Source: Methylococcaceae bacterium (lineage in GTDB: Bacteria > Pseudomonadota > Gammaproteobacteria > Methylococcales > Methylomonadaceae). Taken from it: a stretch of DNA of 9,122 nt. Within the stretch, counting starts at the first letter, position 1. Each line of letters opens with the position of its first letter. Made by a program: the position numbers and the translations under genes. The stretch is taken from NCBI GenBank assembly GCA_947505055.1, contig CANNLO010000179.1:1-9122 (forward strand), in the 5' to 3' direction. The notes under the pieces were generated by a model. That model was not told the DNA's origin, made no database searches, and saw only the letters and a program-made list of their open reading frames with translations. Below, in pieces: positions 1 through 7,886 of this stretch.

Positions 1-1
1 C

Positions 2-1909
2 CGACTTGAGGATGTGGTCAAAAACGTCAGCGGCGTACAATCCCAACATTCGTTTGGCGGCGATTATGAAACCTTTGTCATGCGTGGATTCTTGCAAAGT
101 ACCGCTAATTACCGCAACGGAATCCGCCTTCCGGCAACTAAACTCGATATGGCCAATGTTGAGCGTGTTGAGGTATTAAAAGGCACGTCTGCCATGCTCT
201 ATGGTTTCGGCGATCCAGGTGGCTTTATAAGTACAGTGACCAAACAGCCCAGTTCCGTACCTTATTACTCGGTGGAGCAACGCTTCGGCTCCTACGATTT
301 CTATCGCACCGAAGCCAGCGCCACCGGGCCATTGAGCAAGGAACATGGGCTAAATTACCGCATGGACTTGTCGTATTTGGATACTAACTCGTTCCGTCAG
401 ACTGACAAAGACCGCATCTTTTTTGCCCCGACTTTAAGCTGGCAAGCCACGACAGACACCAAATTGACTCTATCGTATGAGCATTTCGATGAAAATAATT
501 CCTACGATAACGGCACTCCTGCCATTGAATTAGCAGGTCGAGGTAAAGGTAATGCTCAGTTGGCGTCGATTCCGCGCACAAGAACCTTCTTGGATCCGAA
601 CTTAACCAATACCAACACCAGCGATTTAATTGATTTTAAAATCGACCACATTGTTAACGATAAAATTAAGCTTAACACCGGTACGGTCTATTCCCAAAAC
701 AAGAAACAATGGGAATCTCTTTATCTAAGCAGAGTAGATGACATTAATCCGAACAGTGCAAGTTTTGGAAATGTGAATCGCAATTACTGGTTCGGTCCCG
801 AAAAGGTCAATTCCCTTACCGCCTTTGTTAATGGCACCTTTGATTTTGACACCTATACCATCAAGCATAAGCTATTGCTAGGCAGCGAGTATTACAACAA
901 CACCTTAGACTATAATGTTGCGAGTGGTAAAATAGATACAGTCAATATTTTCAGTGATGCCCTTCCTACAATAACGAACTCCCAATTAACTCAATATCGA
1001 AGCGCAGCACCGACTAGTAGCGTCGTCAGCACCGAAAGCACCTCTAAAGCACTTTATTTACAGGATCAAATGACGCTTTGGAAAAAGCTCCACCTCACTG
1101 GTGGTTTTCGCTATGACTGGGTGGACAGAGAGCAAAGTTTAAGTTGGCAAGCTCCTTATAAAAAGGACTCGCGTAGCGATGGCTATATCAGCCCACGAGT
1201 CGCTCTTTTGTACGAAGCTACAGATTGGTTATCGGTGTTCAGTAGCTTTTCAGAGTCCTTTGGCCCCGCCTTCGATTATGATAATGGCGGACCGAAACTA
1301 TACAGCCTTTTTCCAGCAACTCAATTTGAGGGCGGCTTGAAAACGCAATGGTTTGACGGCAAACTAAATGCTAACTTGGCCTATTTCGATTTAGAAAGAA
1401 CCCAGTTTGTTAGTGCAAATTTTGATCAACCCTTTTCGGCTAACCCCTTCAAAGGCCACAGCAATGGTGTTGAATTTGATCTTCAAGGTAAAATCTATGA
1501 GGGATTAAGTCTAATCGGTACCTATGCATACACCAAAACAGAAATATTGGAGGATTTGACCACTCCAGCGAACGTAGGTAAACGACTGCCTTATGCGCCT
1601 GAGCATCAAGGCAGTGCTTGGTTGAAGTACGACTTTAAAGATGGTCCTTTAAAAGGTTTTATGCTGGGTAGCGGAGTGTATGCAAGCGGACAGCGCTTCG
1701 GTGATAATGCAAATAGTTATTCGGACGCAGCTTATGCACGACTTGATCTGATGGCGGGTTATAAAATGAAATTAGCAGGTAAAACTTTGACCACACAGCT
1801 TAATATTAACAATGTCAATGGTGCCGAATATTTTATCTTACGGAGAGCAAGGGGCAATCTGCCTGCTGAGCCTTTAAACGTGATGGGTTCTATAAAGCTT
1901 GAATTTTAA
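2..1909 (+). CDS. TonB-dependent siderophore receptor, 5'-truncated by the window edge
   Basis: This is an outer-membrane, TonB-gated channel for a ferric siderophore. The reading frame is open from base 2, so the GTG at 14 is unlikely to be the real start; the signal peptide and first part of the plug lie off the window. About 635 residues are visible, against roughly 700-800 for complete family members. The sequence opens inside the plug (VVKNVSGVQ), followed by the plug signature VERVEVLKGTSAMLYGFGDP and then GGFISTVTKQP. The rest alternates as expected for a 22-strand barrel, with many aromatic and Asn/Asp-rich loops. It ends in a C-terminal Phe (GSIKLEF), the usual outer-membrane insertion signal. 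The plug wording matches the siderophore-receptor subfamily (FhuE/FpvA/FoxA type) rather than B12 or haem receptors, but the ligand cannot be named. The PepSY-TM gene 92 bases downstream on the same strand supports an iron role. No Fur box can be judged because the promoter is outside. Confidence 0.93.
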   Translation, partial: RLEDVVKNVSGVQSQHSFGGDYETFVMRGFLQSTANYRNGIRLPATKLDMANVERVEVLKGTSAMLYGFGDPGGFISTVTKQPSSVPYYSVEQRFGSYDFYRTEASATGPLSKEHGLNYRMDLSYLDTNSFRQTDKDRIFFAPTLSWQATTDTKLTLSYEHFDENNSYDNGTPAIELAGRGKGNAQLASIPRTRTFLDPNLTNTNTSDLIDFKIDHIVNDKIKLNTGTVYSQNKKQWESLYLSRVDDINPNSASFGNVNRNYWFGPEKVNSLTAFVNGTFDFDTYTIKHKLLLGSEYYNNTLDYNVASGKIDTVNIFSDALPTITNSQLTQYRSAAPTSSVVSTESTSKALYLQDQMTLWKKLHLTGGFRYDWVDREQSLSWQAPYKKDSRSDGYISPRVALLYEATDWLSVFSSFSESFGPAFDYDNGGPKLYSLFPATQFEGGLKTQWFDGKLNANLAYFDLERTQFVSANFDQPFSANPFKGHSNGVEFDLQGKIYEGLSLIGTYAYTKTEILEDLTTPANVGKRLPYAPEHQGSAWLKYDFKDGPLKGFMLGSGVYASGQRFGDNANSYSDAAYARLDLMAGYKMKLAGKTLTTQLNINNVNGAEYFILRRARGNLPAEPLNVMGSIKLEF

Positions 1910-1925
1910 ACCGCAGGCAACTCTT

Positions 1926-1985
1926 TTGCCCACGCGGAATAACTCGGCGATGTAAACGGTGGGCAAAACTGCTTGCCCACCCTAC
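1926..1985 (-). repeat. REP-like palindrome between receptor and reductase genes
   Basis: Read on the minus strand, a GTAG tetranucleotide (1985-1982) is followed at once by the hairpin GGTGGGCAA, a 6-base loop, TTGCCCACC (1981-1958), a perfect 9-bp stem. A third arm, TTGCCCAC at 1926-1933, can also pair with the middle arm at 1959-1966, so two mutually exclusive hairpins are possible. A GTAG head before a hairpin is the known hallmark of REP elements mobilised by RAYT (Y1) transposases. No T-run follows, so it is not a standard terminator. It fills most of the 92-bp gap. Confidence 0.75.
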
Positions 1986-2001
1986 GTTTGACTACAACCT
2001 A

Positions 2002-3231
2002 ATGAAATCAAAAGCTAACAGACCAGCATCCTTTATACGCTTGCAAACCCGTCGCAAACTTTGGCTTCAAGTACATTTGTACTTGGGGCTGTTTGCCGGG
2101 GCTATTTTGGCTATTGTCGGTTTAACCGGCAGCATCTTGGTGTTTTTCGAAGAGTTGCAAGAAATCCTCAATGCGGAACAAATCGTTATTTCAGCGCCGC
2201 CCGAAAACCAGCGCAACCTTCTGCCATTGGATGAAATCATCGCCTCGGCAGAGACGGCAAAGCCCAAAGGCAGTAAATTCTATTCGATCTATTACCCGCG
2301 TGCGCCTGAATTCGCCTACAAGTTGCAGTACCGAGTGCGAGCGCCGGAACAAGACAATAACGGCAGTGGCTACTATATTTTCGTTAACCCTTACACTGCG
2401 AAAGTAACCGGGGTGCAATTTTGGTATTTCGCTGACGGCAAGCGTTACTGGGGCATTCCCTTCGTCAGTTTTATCATGCAATTGCATTATTGTTTGCTAT
2501 TGGGTGACATGGGTGAGATGGCAGTTGGTATCTTGGCCGTGCTGTCGATTATTTCTGTATTAACTGGGCTCATTCTCTGGTGGCCGTTAACGAGTAAATT
2601 CAAGCAGGCTTTAACCTTTAAACGCCACGCCAGCGGAGTGCGCTTCAATTTTGACTTACACAAAACTGTTGGTTTCTACATGACTATCGTATTATTGCCG
2701 GTGCTGTTTTCAGGTGTATATTTCAATCTGCCTGATCGGGTGAATGTTGTACTTAAACAACTTTCGCCCATCACCCGTGATAATCCTTGGAGCGGTTTGG
2801 GGAAAACGCAATATAAATCCAAGCCACAGCCGGGACAAAAGCCCGCACCTTATGCCGCCATTGAAGCCGTTGTGCAAAGCACTTATCCATCGGGTAAGTT
2901 ATGGCATTTATATGCGTCCAAAGATGAAGCCGGTGTTTATGTAGTCCAGAAACGCGATGCAAATGATCTTAGCCTGTTCATCGGCTATCGGGATTTTGTC
3001 ATCGATCAATACAGCGGCGAAATGCTGGCAAGCTATCAATCCGGTACTGGAAATAATGGTGATGTGTTTTTGGATTGGCAATGGGCTCTTCATTCAGGGC
3101 AAGCCTTCGGCTGGACAGGGCGGATATTAGTATTCTTATCGGGTCTTGCTTGTCCGGTGTTATTTGTAACCGGTGTTATCCGCTGGTTGCAAAAACGAAG
3201 GGCAAAAAGCCGTAAGGCGGATTATTTGTAG
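2002..3231 (+). CDS. PepSY-TM (PiuB/FoxB-type) inner-membrane protein, probable ferric-siderophore reductase
   Basis: This 409-residue inner-membrane protein has four predicted helices, at about 25-49, 170-196, 222-246 and 370-395, each hydrophobic and the last followed by a basic tail (QKRRAKSRK). Two large periplasmic segments, about 50-160 and 250-360, are PepSY-like. Four histidines lie at or near helix ends: H25 (QVHLYLGL), H162 (QLHYCLLL), H220 (DLHKTVGF) and H364 (ALHSGQAFGW). In the family these are candidate bis-His haem ligands. Characterised relatives such as FoxB of Pseudomonas aeruginosa reduce ferric siderophores beside their receptor; by analogy this protein probably passes quinol electrons to the siderophore imported by the receptor upstream. 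The ATG at 2002 gives the natural basic N-terminus before helix 1, but no Shine-Dalgarno is visible in the 16 bases left between the REP hairpin and the start, so translation may be weak or coupled. The TAG stop lies inside the next REP element. Reductase activity is inferred. Confidence 0.9.
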   Translation: MKSKANRPASFIRLQTRRKLWLQVHLYLGLFAGAILAIVGLTGSILVFFEELQEILNAEQIVISAPPENQRNLLPLDEIIASAETAKPKGSKFYSIYYPRAPEFAYKLQYRVRAPEQDNNGSGYYIFVNPYTAKVTGVQFWYFADGKRYWGIPFVSFIMQLHYCLLLGDMGEMAVGILAVLSIISVLTGLILWWPLTSKFKQALTFKRHASGVRFNFDLHKTVGFYMTIVLLPVLFSGVYFNLPDRVNVVLKQLSPITRDNPWSGLGKTQYKSKPQPGQKPAPYAAIEAVVQSTYPSGKLWHLYASKDEAGVYVVQKRDANDLSLFIGYRDFVIDQYSGEMLASYQSGTGNNGDVFLDWQWALHSGQAFGWTGRILVFLSGLACPVLFVTGVIRWLQKRRAKSRKADYL

Positions 3232-3258
3232 GGTGGATTCGCCGCTAGGCAATCCACC
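3228..3258 (+). repeat. REP-like palindrome overlapping the reductase stop codon
   Basis: GTAG at 3228-3231 is followed at once by the hairpin GGTGGATT (3232-3239), a bulged C, GCC, loop GCTA, GGC, and AATCCACC (3251-3258). The 11-bp stem has a single bulge. The TAG of the GTAG head is the stop codon of the upstream gene. The architecture matches the other GTAG-headed hairpins here, while the stem sequence differs apart from GGTGG shared with the 1926-1985 element. Confidence 0.72.
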
Positions 3259-3378
3259 ACACAACGGCTGGCTGTCATCGGCGTTCTAGAATGATTGGTG
3301 GTTTGCTGGCGAGACTGTGAAAGTATTATGAGCTGATGTTACGCAGTCACAACGATTTATAAAAAAACAAATAATGAA

Positions 3379-3606
3379 GTCGCTATCGCGACGATTGTTT
3401 TAATCGGGTATTCGCACCCGAAGGCGAGATACTTTCTTTTGCGCAGCCTTTAGAAAGTATCCAAAGAAAAGGCGGCTCGATTGGAGCACAACCTGCGCTC
3501 CTCGGTTTTGTCGGGGGAGGTGAGAGGGCGTCCTGCCCTCCTACCGACGCGCGGCATCCATGCCGCGCCCCTTCGGGCTAATCCCAACAAAACCTGCGGT
3601 GCTCGG
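3379..3606. repeat. Structured multi-hairpin intergenic repeat element
   Basis: A chain of dyads fills this gene-free stretch: GTCGC/GCGAC (3379-3392); TCGGGT/ACCCGA (3404-3421); ATACTTTCT/AGAAAGTAT (3429-3437 with 3452-3460); GGAGC/GCTCC (3483-3501); GAGGGC/GCCCTC (3524-3540); and GCGCGGCAT/ATGCCGCGC (3549-3568). The last two are enclosed by GGTTTTGT/ACAAAACC (3504-3511 with 3587-3594) plus GGG/CCC, giving a branched fold. A 16-base direct repeat with two mismatches (AACCTGCGCTCCTCGG at 3490; AACCTGCGGTGCTCGG at 3591) brackets the core. The wording, especially the AAAGTATCCAAAGAAAAGG stretch, resembles an interspersed element I recall from many gamma- and betaproteobacterial genomes; that is memory, not a search. 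Edges are approximate. From 3607 to 3748 I see no feature beyond a weak imperfect hairpin (3729-3744), too poor to call a terminator. Confidence 0.6.
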
Positions 3607-3748
3607 CGCGGCAAACGAGAGTAAAACCTTGTTACTGCTTAACATCAGTTATTATGTAAAGCAAGCATGTTATACGCAGGTGTAAAACAAAGCAAACACG
3701 AGATAATACTCATGCAGCTCACTCTAACAAAGGCGTAACGCTTTGCTT

Positions 3749-6700
3749 CTAACTCAAGAATAACCTAGCCATCTCTTCTGCTGACACCGGTTGACTTCTG
3801 AGATAGCCTTGATAACTATCACAGCCTTTTTCTGTTAAAAATTCCAGTTGCGCAGGCGTTTCAACACCGACAGCCAAGACTTTAAGGCCCAGTGTATGTG
3901 CCATTCCGATAATGGTCGCGGTGATTTCCATATCATCTTGATGAAAAGGTATGTCATCGATAAAACTTTTGTCGATTTTCAAGACATCAATAGGGAAGTG
4001 TTTAAGGCTACTCAGTGATGAATACCCCGTGCCAAAATCATCGATGGCCACACGCACACCTTGTGCACGAAGATCTTTAAGAATGTCGGCGGCCTTATCC
4101 TGATATTCCATCAAGCCGGTTTCTGTTATTTCCAACTCCAAGTAATTGGCCGGAAAGCCAGTTTCTGCCAGCACTTTGCTTACTAATGGCCCCATATTAT
4201 TACGCCGTAATTGATGTGGAGACACATTAACGGCTATCGTTAAAGGGGGGAATCCTTCATCCAACCATTGCTTACCTTGTCGACAGGCTTCATATAATAC
4301 CCAAGTGCTTATTTCCACAATCAAACCGCTGTCTTCGGCAATGGCGATAAACTGCTGCGGGGCACGCAGTCCGTTCAGTGGATCTTGCCAGCGTACTAAA
4401 GCCTCCACACCCATTATTTGACCACTGCTGATATCAATTTGTGGCTGATAAAAAACACGTAATTGTTGTTCAGTAAGGGCTAGTCGCAATCTTTGCTCTA
4501 AAGCAATACGCTCTTGAGCGGCTAAGGTCAGTTCTTCAGAAAAATAGGCAAAGCAGCCACGTCCAGCGTCTTTTGCTTGATACAGTGCCGCATCGGCATG
4601 ATCCATGAGCATCTCAGGACTGGTTCCGTGTTGGGGATATAAACTGATACCAATGCTGGCACCAATCTGGATATCATCGCTTTGGCTCAAATAAAAGCGA
4701 GCCGTTAAATCGGCTATAATTTCATTAGCCACCTGAGCGGCATCTTCTGGCTGGCTAATATTTTCTAATAACACCACAAACTCATCCCCCCCCAGACGGG
4801 CCACCATGTCAACATCACGTAATCTTGCTGTGATGCGTTCAGCGACTTTTTGCAACAGTTCATCACCGGCCAGATGCCCAAAGCTGTCGTTGACCATCTT
4901 AAATCGATCTAGATCCAGCATCAGTAAAGCGAGTTTTTTGCCATCACGCCGCCCTACATCAATGCTATGCTTGAGCCGTTCGAATAATAATCTGCGGTTG
5001 GGCAACTGAGTAAGAGCATCATGGAAAGCCAATTGGGTGATGGTATTTTCAGTCATTTTACGTGCGCTAATATCCTCAATCATACAAAGATGCCGGGGGT
5101 GGGCTTTATCTTCTACAACAATCGGAGTGATTGTCATGTTAATCCAGACCGGGGTGCCGTCAAGATGAAGATAACGTTTTTCCATGGTAAAACTGGATAT
5201 TTTTCCGGCATTCAAGAGCGCCATATTATCTAGATCTTCTTGCACGTCATCTGGATGAGTGATACTCATCCAGTCGATGTTCATCATTTCTACCATGGTT
5301 CTACCGGCAATTTTGGCGAACATGGGATTTACTGCGTAGATTTGTCCAGTTAGGGAGTCTATCAAGGCAATACCTAAAGGCGCCTCATTAAACATGGTTT
5401 TGAACAATGCCTCACTGATTTTTAGGCTCTGTTGTATCAATTCAATTTCGCTGATGTCCCGCGCCGCAGCAAAGATTCCCGCTATTTGCCCCGCTTCATT
5501 ATGATAAACAGTGGCGTTAAACAAGGTGGATGTTAGATGGCCGTCCTTATGCTGTATTTTCAGTGCATAATTTCGGACTGATCCTGAGAGGAATACTCGC
5601 TGATAGACAGTCATCGCTTCCATAGGCGCGGTAAAGTAATTGGTAAAATTGCTGCCAATCAGCTTATCCCTAGGGTATCCGGTTACCGCTTCGGTGGCCG
5701 TATTAACATCGGTTATTTTTCCATCTGAGCTAATGGTAAGTAGCGGATCAAGACTGGTTTCAATTAGGTTGCGCGTATAATGGGCTGATATCCACAGCTT
5801 TTCTGCTTCTCGCAATTTTTGCTCTGTGTGTTTTTGCTCGGTAATATCGCGGGCTGTGACCACCGCCCCGATGATTTCATTCGCCAAGTTACGAATAGGA
5901 GCAAAACTGTAGCTCCCTACCCAAGTTTCGCCTGTATCTCTCTTGCGCAGGGTGTACTCGACATTACTGGCTGTCTCGCCACGTAGTGCTGTGGGTACCG
6001 GCCAGTGCTCCAAAGCTAAGAGTTCGCCATCGGCCTTGAACACGTCGAGAATTTCAGTTAACTCATTCATAGTCCGGAGACATTCAGCTTTGTTGCTAAA
6101 CTTGTGGAATGTCGCGAAAGCGTCATTAAAATCGATAAACTGCCCCTTGGTATTGGAAATGAATACAGCGTCGTTCATGCTGGCTAAAGCGGTTTCTAGT
6201 TTTAAATGGCTTTCTAATAGTTCCAGATCTGCCCGTTTGCGCTGGCTAATATCTTCGACAGTCCCCATCATTTGCAGTGGCTGGCCTTCAGAATTATAGG
6301 TGAATTCACCAGTGCCCGTGATCCAATGCACACTGGCATCAGGCCAGATGATACGGAACTCGCAGTAGTATTGAATTCGCTCTGTCTGGCTTCTGGCAAT
6401 TTCTGCTTTAACCTTGGGTAGATCTTCTGGATGCACACGGTTTGAGAAATCGGTGTAATCGCCACTAAGCTCATCAGGACGATAGCCAAATATCTCCACG
6501 GTGCGCTGCGACCAGATGAGCCTGTTTGTGTTGAGGTTCCATTCAAATATACCCATTTGGGCAGCAGCCAAGGCCAATCGCAATCTTTTCTCGCCCTGCA
6601 TGAGCTTGTGTTCGACTGCTTTTTTCTCGGTAATGACATCCAATACAGCAACAAAATAGCCGGCTTGTGGGCTGAAGACAGACAACGAAAACCAAGCCTG

Positions 6701-7420
6701 AAGGGAATTGACAAACAGTTCCAAACGTTCTGATTGTCCTGTTAACGCTACGCGGCCATAAAGTTCCAATAACTGTTGATCCTGCTCACTAGTACCGAGC
6801 TTAACGTCAGAGGCTTTTCGGCCAATAACTTGGTGTAATCCCGTCAGGGTTTCAAAGGTCTTGTTAACCTTGATATAAACAAAATCGACGGGCTGATCTT
6901 GTTTGAACACCATGCGACAGTAAGCAAGGCCATTTAACATATTGTCGAACAGTGCGCGATAGGTTGACTCGCTGGCTCGCAGTGCATCTTCTGCCTGTTT
7001 GAGTGGGGTAATATCGGTGGCGATACCACACAGGCCTATGACCTTGCCATTATTATCATGAAACGGAAACTTAATAGTCGTCATAGACTTATGCTGGCCG
7101 TTTTTGAGTATAAGTTCCTCCTCAAGTTGTAATGGCCGGTCTGTACTCATGATGTGTTCGTTGTCTGCCCACAGACTGGCCGCAGACACCTGGGGGAGAG
7201 CTTCTAGTTCGGTATACCCGATTAACTGTGCCTCGTTCAATTCCCAGAATTGTAAAAGTGCAGGATTGGTTAAGATGAAGCGGTGCTCTCGATCCATCGC
7301 GAACATCGAAGACGGCGCATTGTTGAAAATTTGGTCTAATACTTCATAGCTAGATTGCATAGTGGTCAAAGTTTCCTTGAGATTAATGGCTAGGTGTCTT
7401 ACAAGCTGCCTAATAACCAT
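3749..7420 (-). CDS. Six-PAS GGDEF-EAL cyclic-di-GMP signalling protein with a degenerate EAL site
   Basis: This 1223-residue protein has no membrane helix or signal peptide, so it is probably cytoplasmic. Six PAS domains lie at about 26-141, 153-265, 280-393, 408-528, 549-658 and 672-787, each ending in a D-[IV]-[TS]-like PAC terminus (TDITPLKQ, EDISQRKR, RDITEQKH). A GGDEF domain follows (about 795-955), with intact GGDEF at 877-881 and the I-site R868-x-x-D871, predicting an active, product-inhibited diguanylate cyclase. The EAL domain (about 970-1220) keeps E1006 of EALVRW, N1065, E1097 of ELEITE, D1127-D1128, K1148, E1187 and Q1204. The EGVE motif, however, reads VGVE: V1184 replaces the glutamate proposed as general base in RocR, so phosphodiesterase activity may be weak or lost. 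The ATG at 7420 has no clear Shine-Dalgarno; Met21 (ATG at 7360-7358) has AAGGA 13 bases upstream and is a plausible alternative that keeps all domains. The signal sensed cannot be told from sequence. Confidence 0.95.
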   Translation of the reverse strand: MVIRQLVRHLAINLKETLTTMQSSYEVLDQIFNNAPSSMFAMDREHRFILTNPALLQFWELNEAQLIGYTELEALPQVSAASLWADNEHIMSTDRPLQLEEELILKNGQHKSMTTIKFPFHDNNGKVIGLCGIATDITPLKQAEDALRASESTYRALFDNMLNGLAYCRMVFKQDQPVDFVYIKVNKTFETLTGLHQVIGRKASDVKLGTSEQDQQLLELYGRVALTGQSERLELFVNSLQAWFSLSVFSPQAGYFVAVLDVITEKKAVEHKLMQGEKRLRLALAAAQMGIFEWNLNTNRLIWSQRTVEIFGYRPDELSGDYTDFSNRVHPEDLPKVKAEIARSQTERIQYYCEFRIIWPDASVHWITGTGEFTYNSEGQPLQMMGTVEDISQRKRADLELLESHLKLETALASMNDAVFISNTKGQFIDFNDAFATFHKFSNKAECLRTMNELTEILDVFKADGELLALEHWPVPTALRGETASNVEYTLRKRDTGETWVGSYSFAPIRNLANEIIGAVVTARDITEQKHTEQKLREAEKLWISAHYTRNLIETSLDPLLTISSDGKITDVNTATEAVTGYPRDKLIGSNFTNYFTAPMEAMTVYQRVFLSGSVRNYALKIQHKDGHLTSTLFNATVYHNEAGQIAGIFAAARDISEIELIQQSLKISEALFKTMFNEAPLGIALIDSLTGQIYAVNPMFAKIAGRTMVEMMNIDWMSITHPDDVQEDLDNMALLNAGKISSFTMEKRYLHLDGTPVWINMTITPIVVEDKAHPRHLCMIEDISARKMTENTITQLAFHDALTQLPNRRLLFERLKHSIDVGRRDGKKLALLMLDLDRFKMVNDSFGHLAGDELLQKVAERITARLRDVDMVARLGGDEFVVLLENISQPEDAAQVANEIIADLTARFYLSQSDDIQIGASIGISLYPQHGTSPEMLMDHADAALYQAKDAGRGCFAYFSEELTLAAQERIALEQRLRLALTEQQLRVFYQPQIDISSGQIMGVEALVRWQDPLNGLRAPQQFIAIAEDSGLIVEISTWVLYEACRQGKQWLDEGFPPLTIAVNVSPHQLRRNNMGPLVSKVLAETGFPANYLELEITETGLMEYQDKAADILKDLRAQGVRVAIDDFGTGYSSLSSLKHFPIDVLKIDKSFIDDIPFHQDDMEITATIIGMAHTLGLKVLAVGVETPAQLEFLTEKGCDSYQGYLRSQPVSAEEMARLFLS

Positions 7421-7826
7421 GCAAATAATACGCCAATGGTCTTAAGTACTATGCCTAGACCTTGATGTTTTTAATGTTGAGATGGTTAGATAAATGCTAC
7501 TGAGTGAGAAATTAGAAATAACGTAACGTTAGGTTTTCTTTTAACATATTGTTTTTTATATATAAAACAGCAGATAGTTATTCTTGGGCTTTTTGGCGAC
7601 TGCTCATGCTTGCATAGCCTAGGTGTGCAAGCCAGTATGTATAGACTTTTTTCACCTCTCGGCTATAACAGCACCCTACTCCTTGTAGGCATCAGAAGAA
7701 AAGCATAAGTGTTAAGAAACCTGACACAGTAAACGCTAGAAATACCTGGCATTACTGTAGAAGTAGTCAATGATATGACTTCGCGAGTGTATAAAATGCT
7801 GACACTTTATTTATTAAATAGTGCTT
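7421..7826. other. Gene-free stretch upstream of the PAS-GGDEF-EAL gene
   Basis: No credible reading frame or RNA gene is seen. On the minus strand this is the 5' region of the PAS-GGDEF-EAL gene and should hold its promoter, but no convincing -35/-10 pair could be chosen. Besides the dyads entered separately, there is a GCTTGCA/TGCAAGC hairpin (7608-7614 with 7626-7632, 11-base loop) and a small CCTAC/GTAGG dyad near 7675-7690. The sequence is AT-rich around 7530-7570. Confidence 0.5.
7520..7567. promoter_or_regulatory. Two short dyads, candidate operator region
   Basis: AACGT-A-ACGTT (7520-7530) is a perfect odd dyad. TTTTATATATAAAA (7554-7567) is a perfect 14-base palindrome. Both lie 100-150 bases upstream of the minus-strand PAS-GGDEF-EAL start, a position that suits regulator binding or an AT-rich promoter element. 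No known operator consensus was recognised, and AT palindromes of this size can occur by chance. Confidence 0.22.
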
Positions 7827-7882
7827 TGGAGTAAAACAGCTTTAGCTGTTTTAAAAGCAACAGCTGAAGCTATTGCACTCCA
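7827..7882. repeat. Compound dyad element with TGGAGT/ACTCCA ends
   Basis: The ends TGGAGT (7827-7832) and ACTCCA (7877-7882) are inverted repeats. They enclose a 10-bp stem with a 2-base loop, TAAAACAGCT-TT-AGCTGTTTTA (7832-7853), and a second dyad, GCAACAGCT-GA-AGCTATTGC (7857-7876, one mismatch). Both inner dyads are centred on two AGCT blocks. Such compact hairpins next to A/T runs could terminate transcription on either strand. Alternatively, this is a small miniature mobile element; terminal inverted repeats of 6 bp are too short to decide. Confidence 0.5.
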
Positions 7883-7883
7883 G
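7851..7883. repeat. 33-bp direct repeat, copy A
   Basis: This copy matches 7941-7973 at 31 of 33 positions. It carries the dyad GCAACAGCT-GA-AGCTATTGC; one base in the right arm differs from copy B and breaks one stem pair. On the minus strand the hairpin is followed by TTTT, so it can also act as a terminator-like structure. Confidence 0.7.
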
Positions 7884-7886
7884 ATT

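Noticed and set aside
14..16. GTG as the true start of the receptor gene
   Set aside because: The frame is open to the window edge and the protein would begin inside the plug domain with no signal peptide, so the gene is truncated by the window.
3454..3624. Open stretch of 56 codons through the structured repeat, reading KVSKEKAARLEHNL onward
   Set aside because: It has no ATG start or Shine-Dalgarno and is made of hairpin arms; such readings of interspersed repeats are a common source of false small proteins.
3729..3744. Intrinsic terminator of the PAS-GGDEF-EAL gene
   Set aside because: On the minus strand the dyad AAAGCG-TTA-CGCCTTT has a bulge, only three G-C pairs and no following T-run.
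3700..3748. attC or integron-cassette site near TCTAAC and GTAACG
   Set aside because: The core sites do not fit the RYYYAAC/GTTRRRY pattern and no long imperfect dyad of attC type joins them.
6268..6714. 148-residue frame on the minus strand inside the PAS-GGDEF-EAL gene
   Set aside because: It is a frame-shifted shadow of the third PAS domain; the main frame has clear PAS motifs throughout and no break.
7608..7632. GCTTGCA/TGCAAGC hairpin as a terminator
   Set aside because: The loop is 11 bases and the T-run on the plus strand lies about 14 bases past the stem, too far for intrinsic termination; it also has no upstream plus-strand gene.
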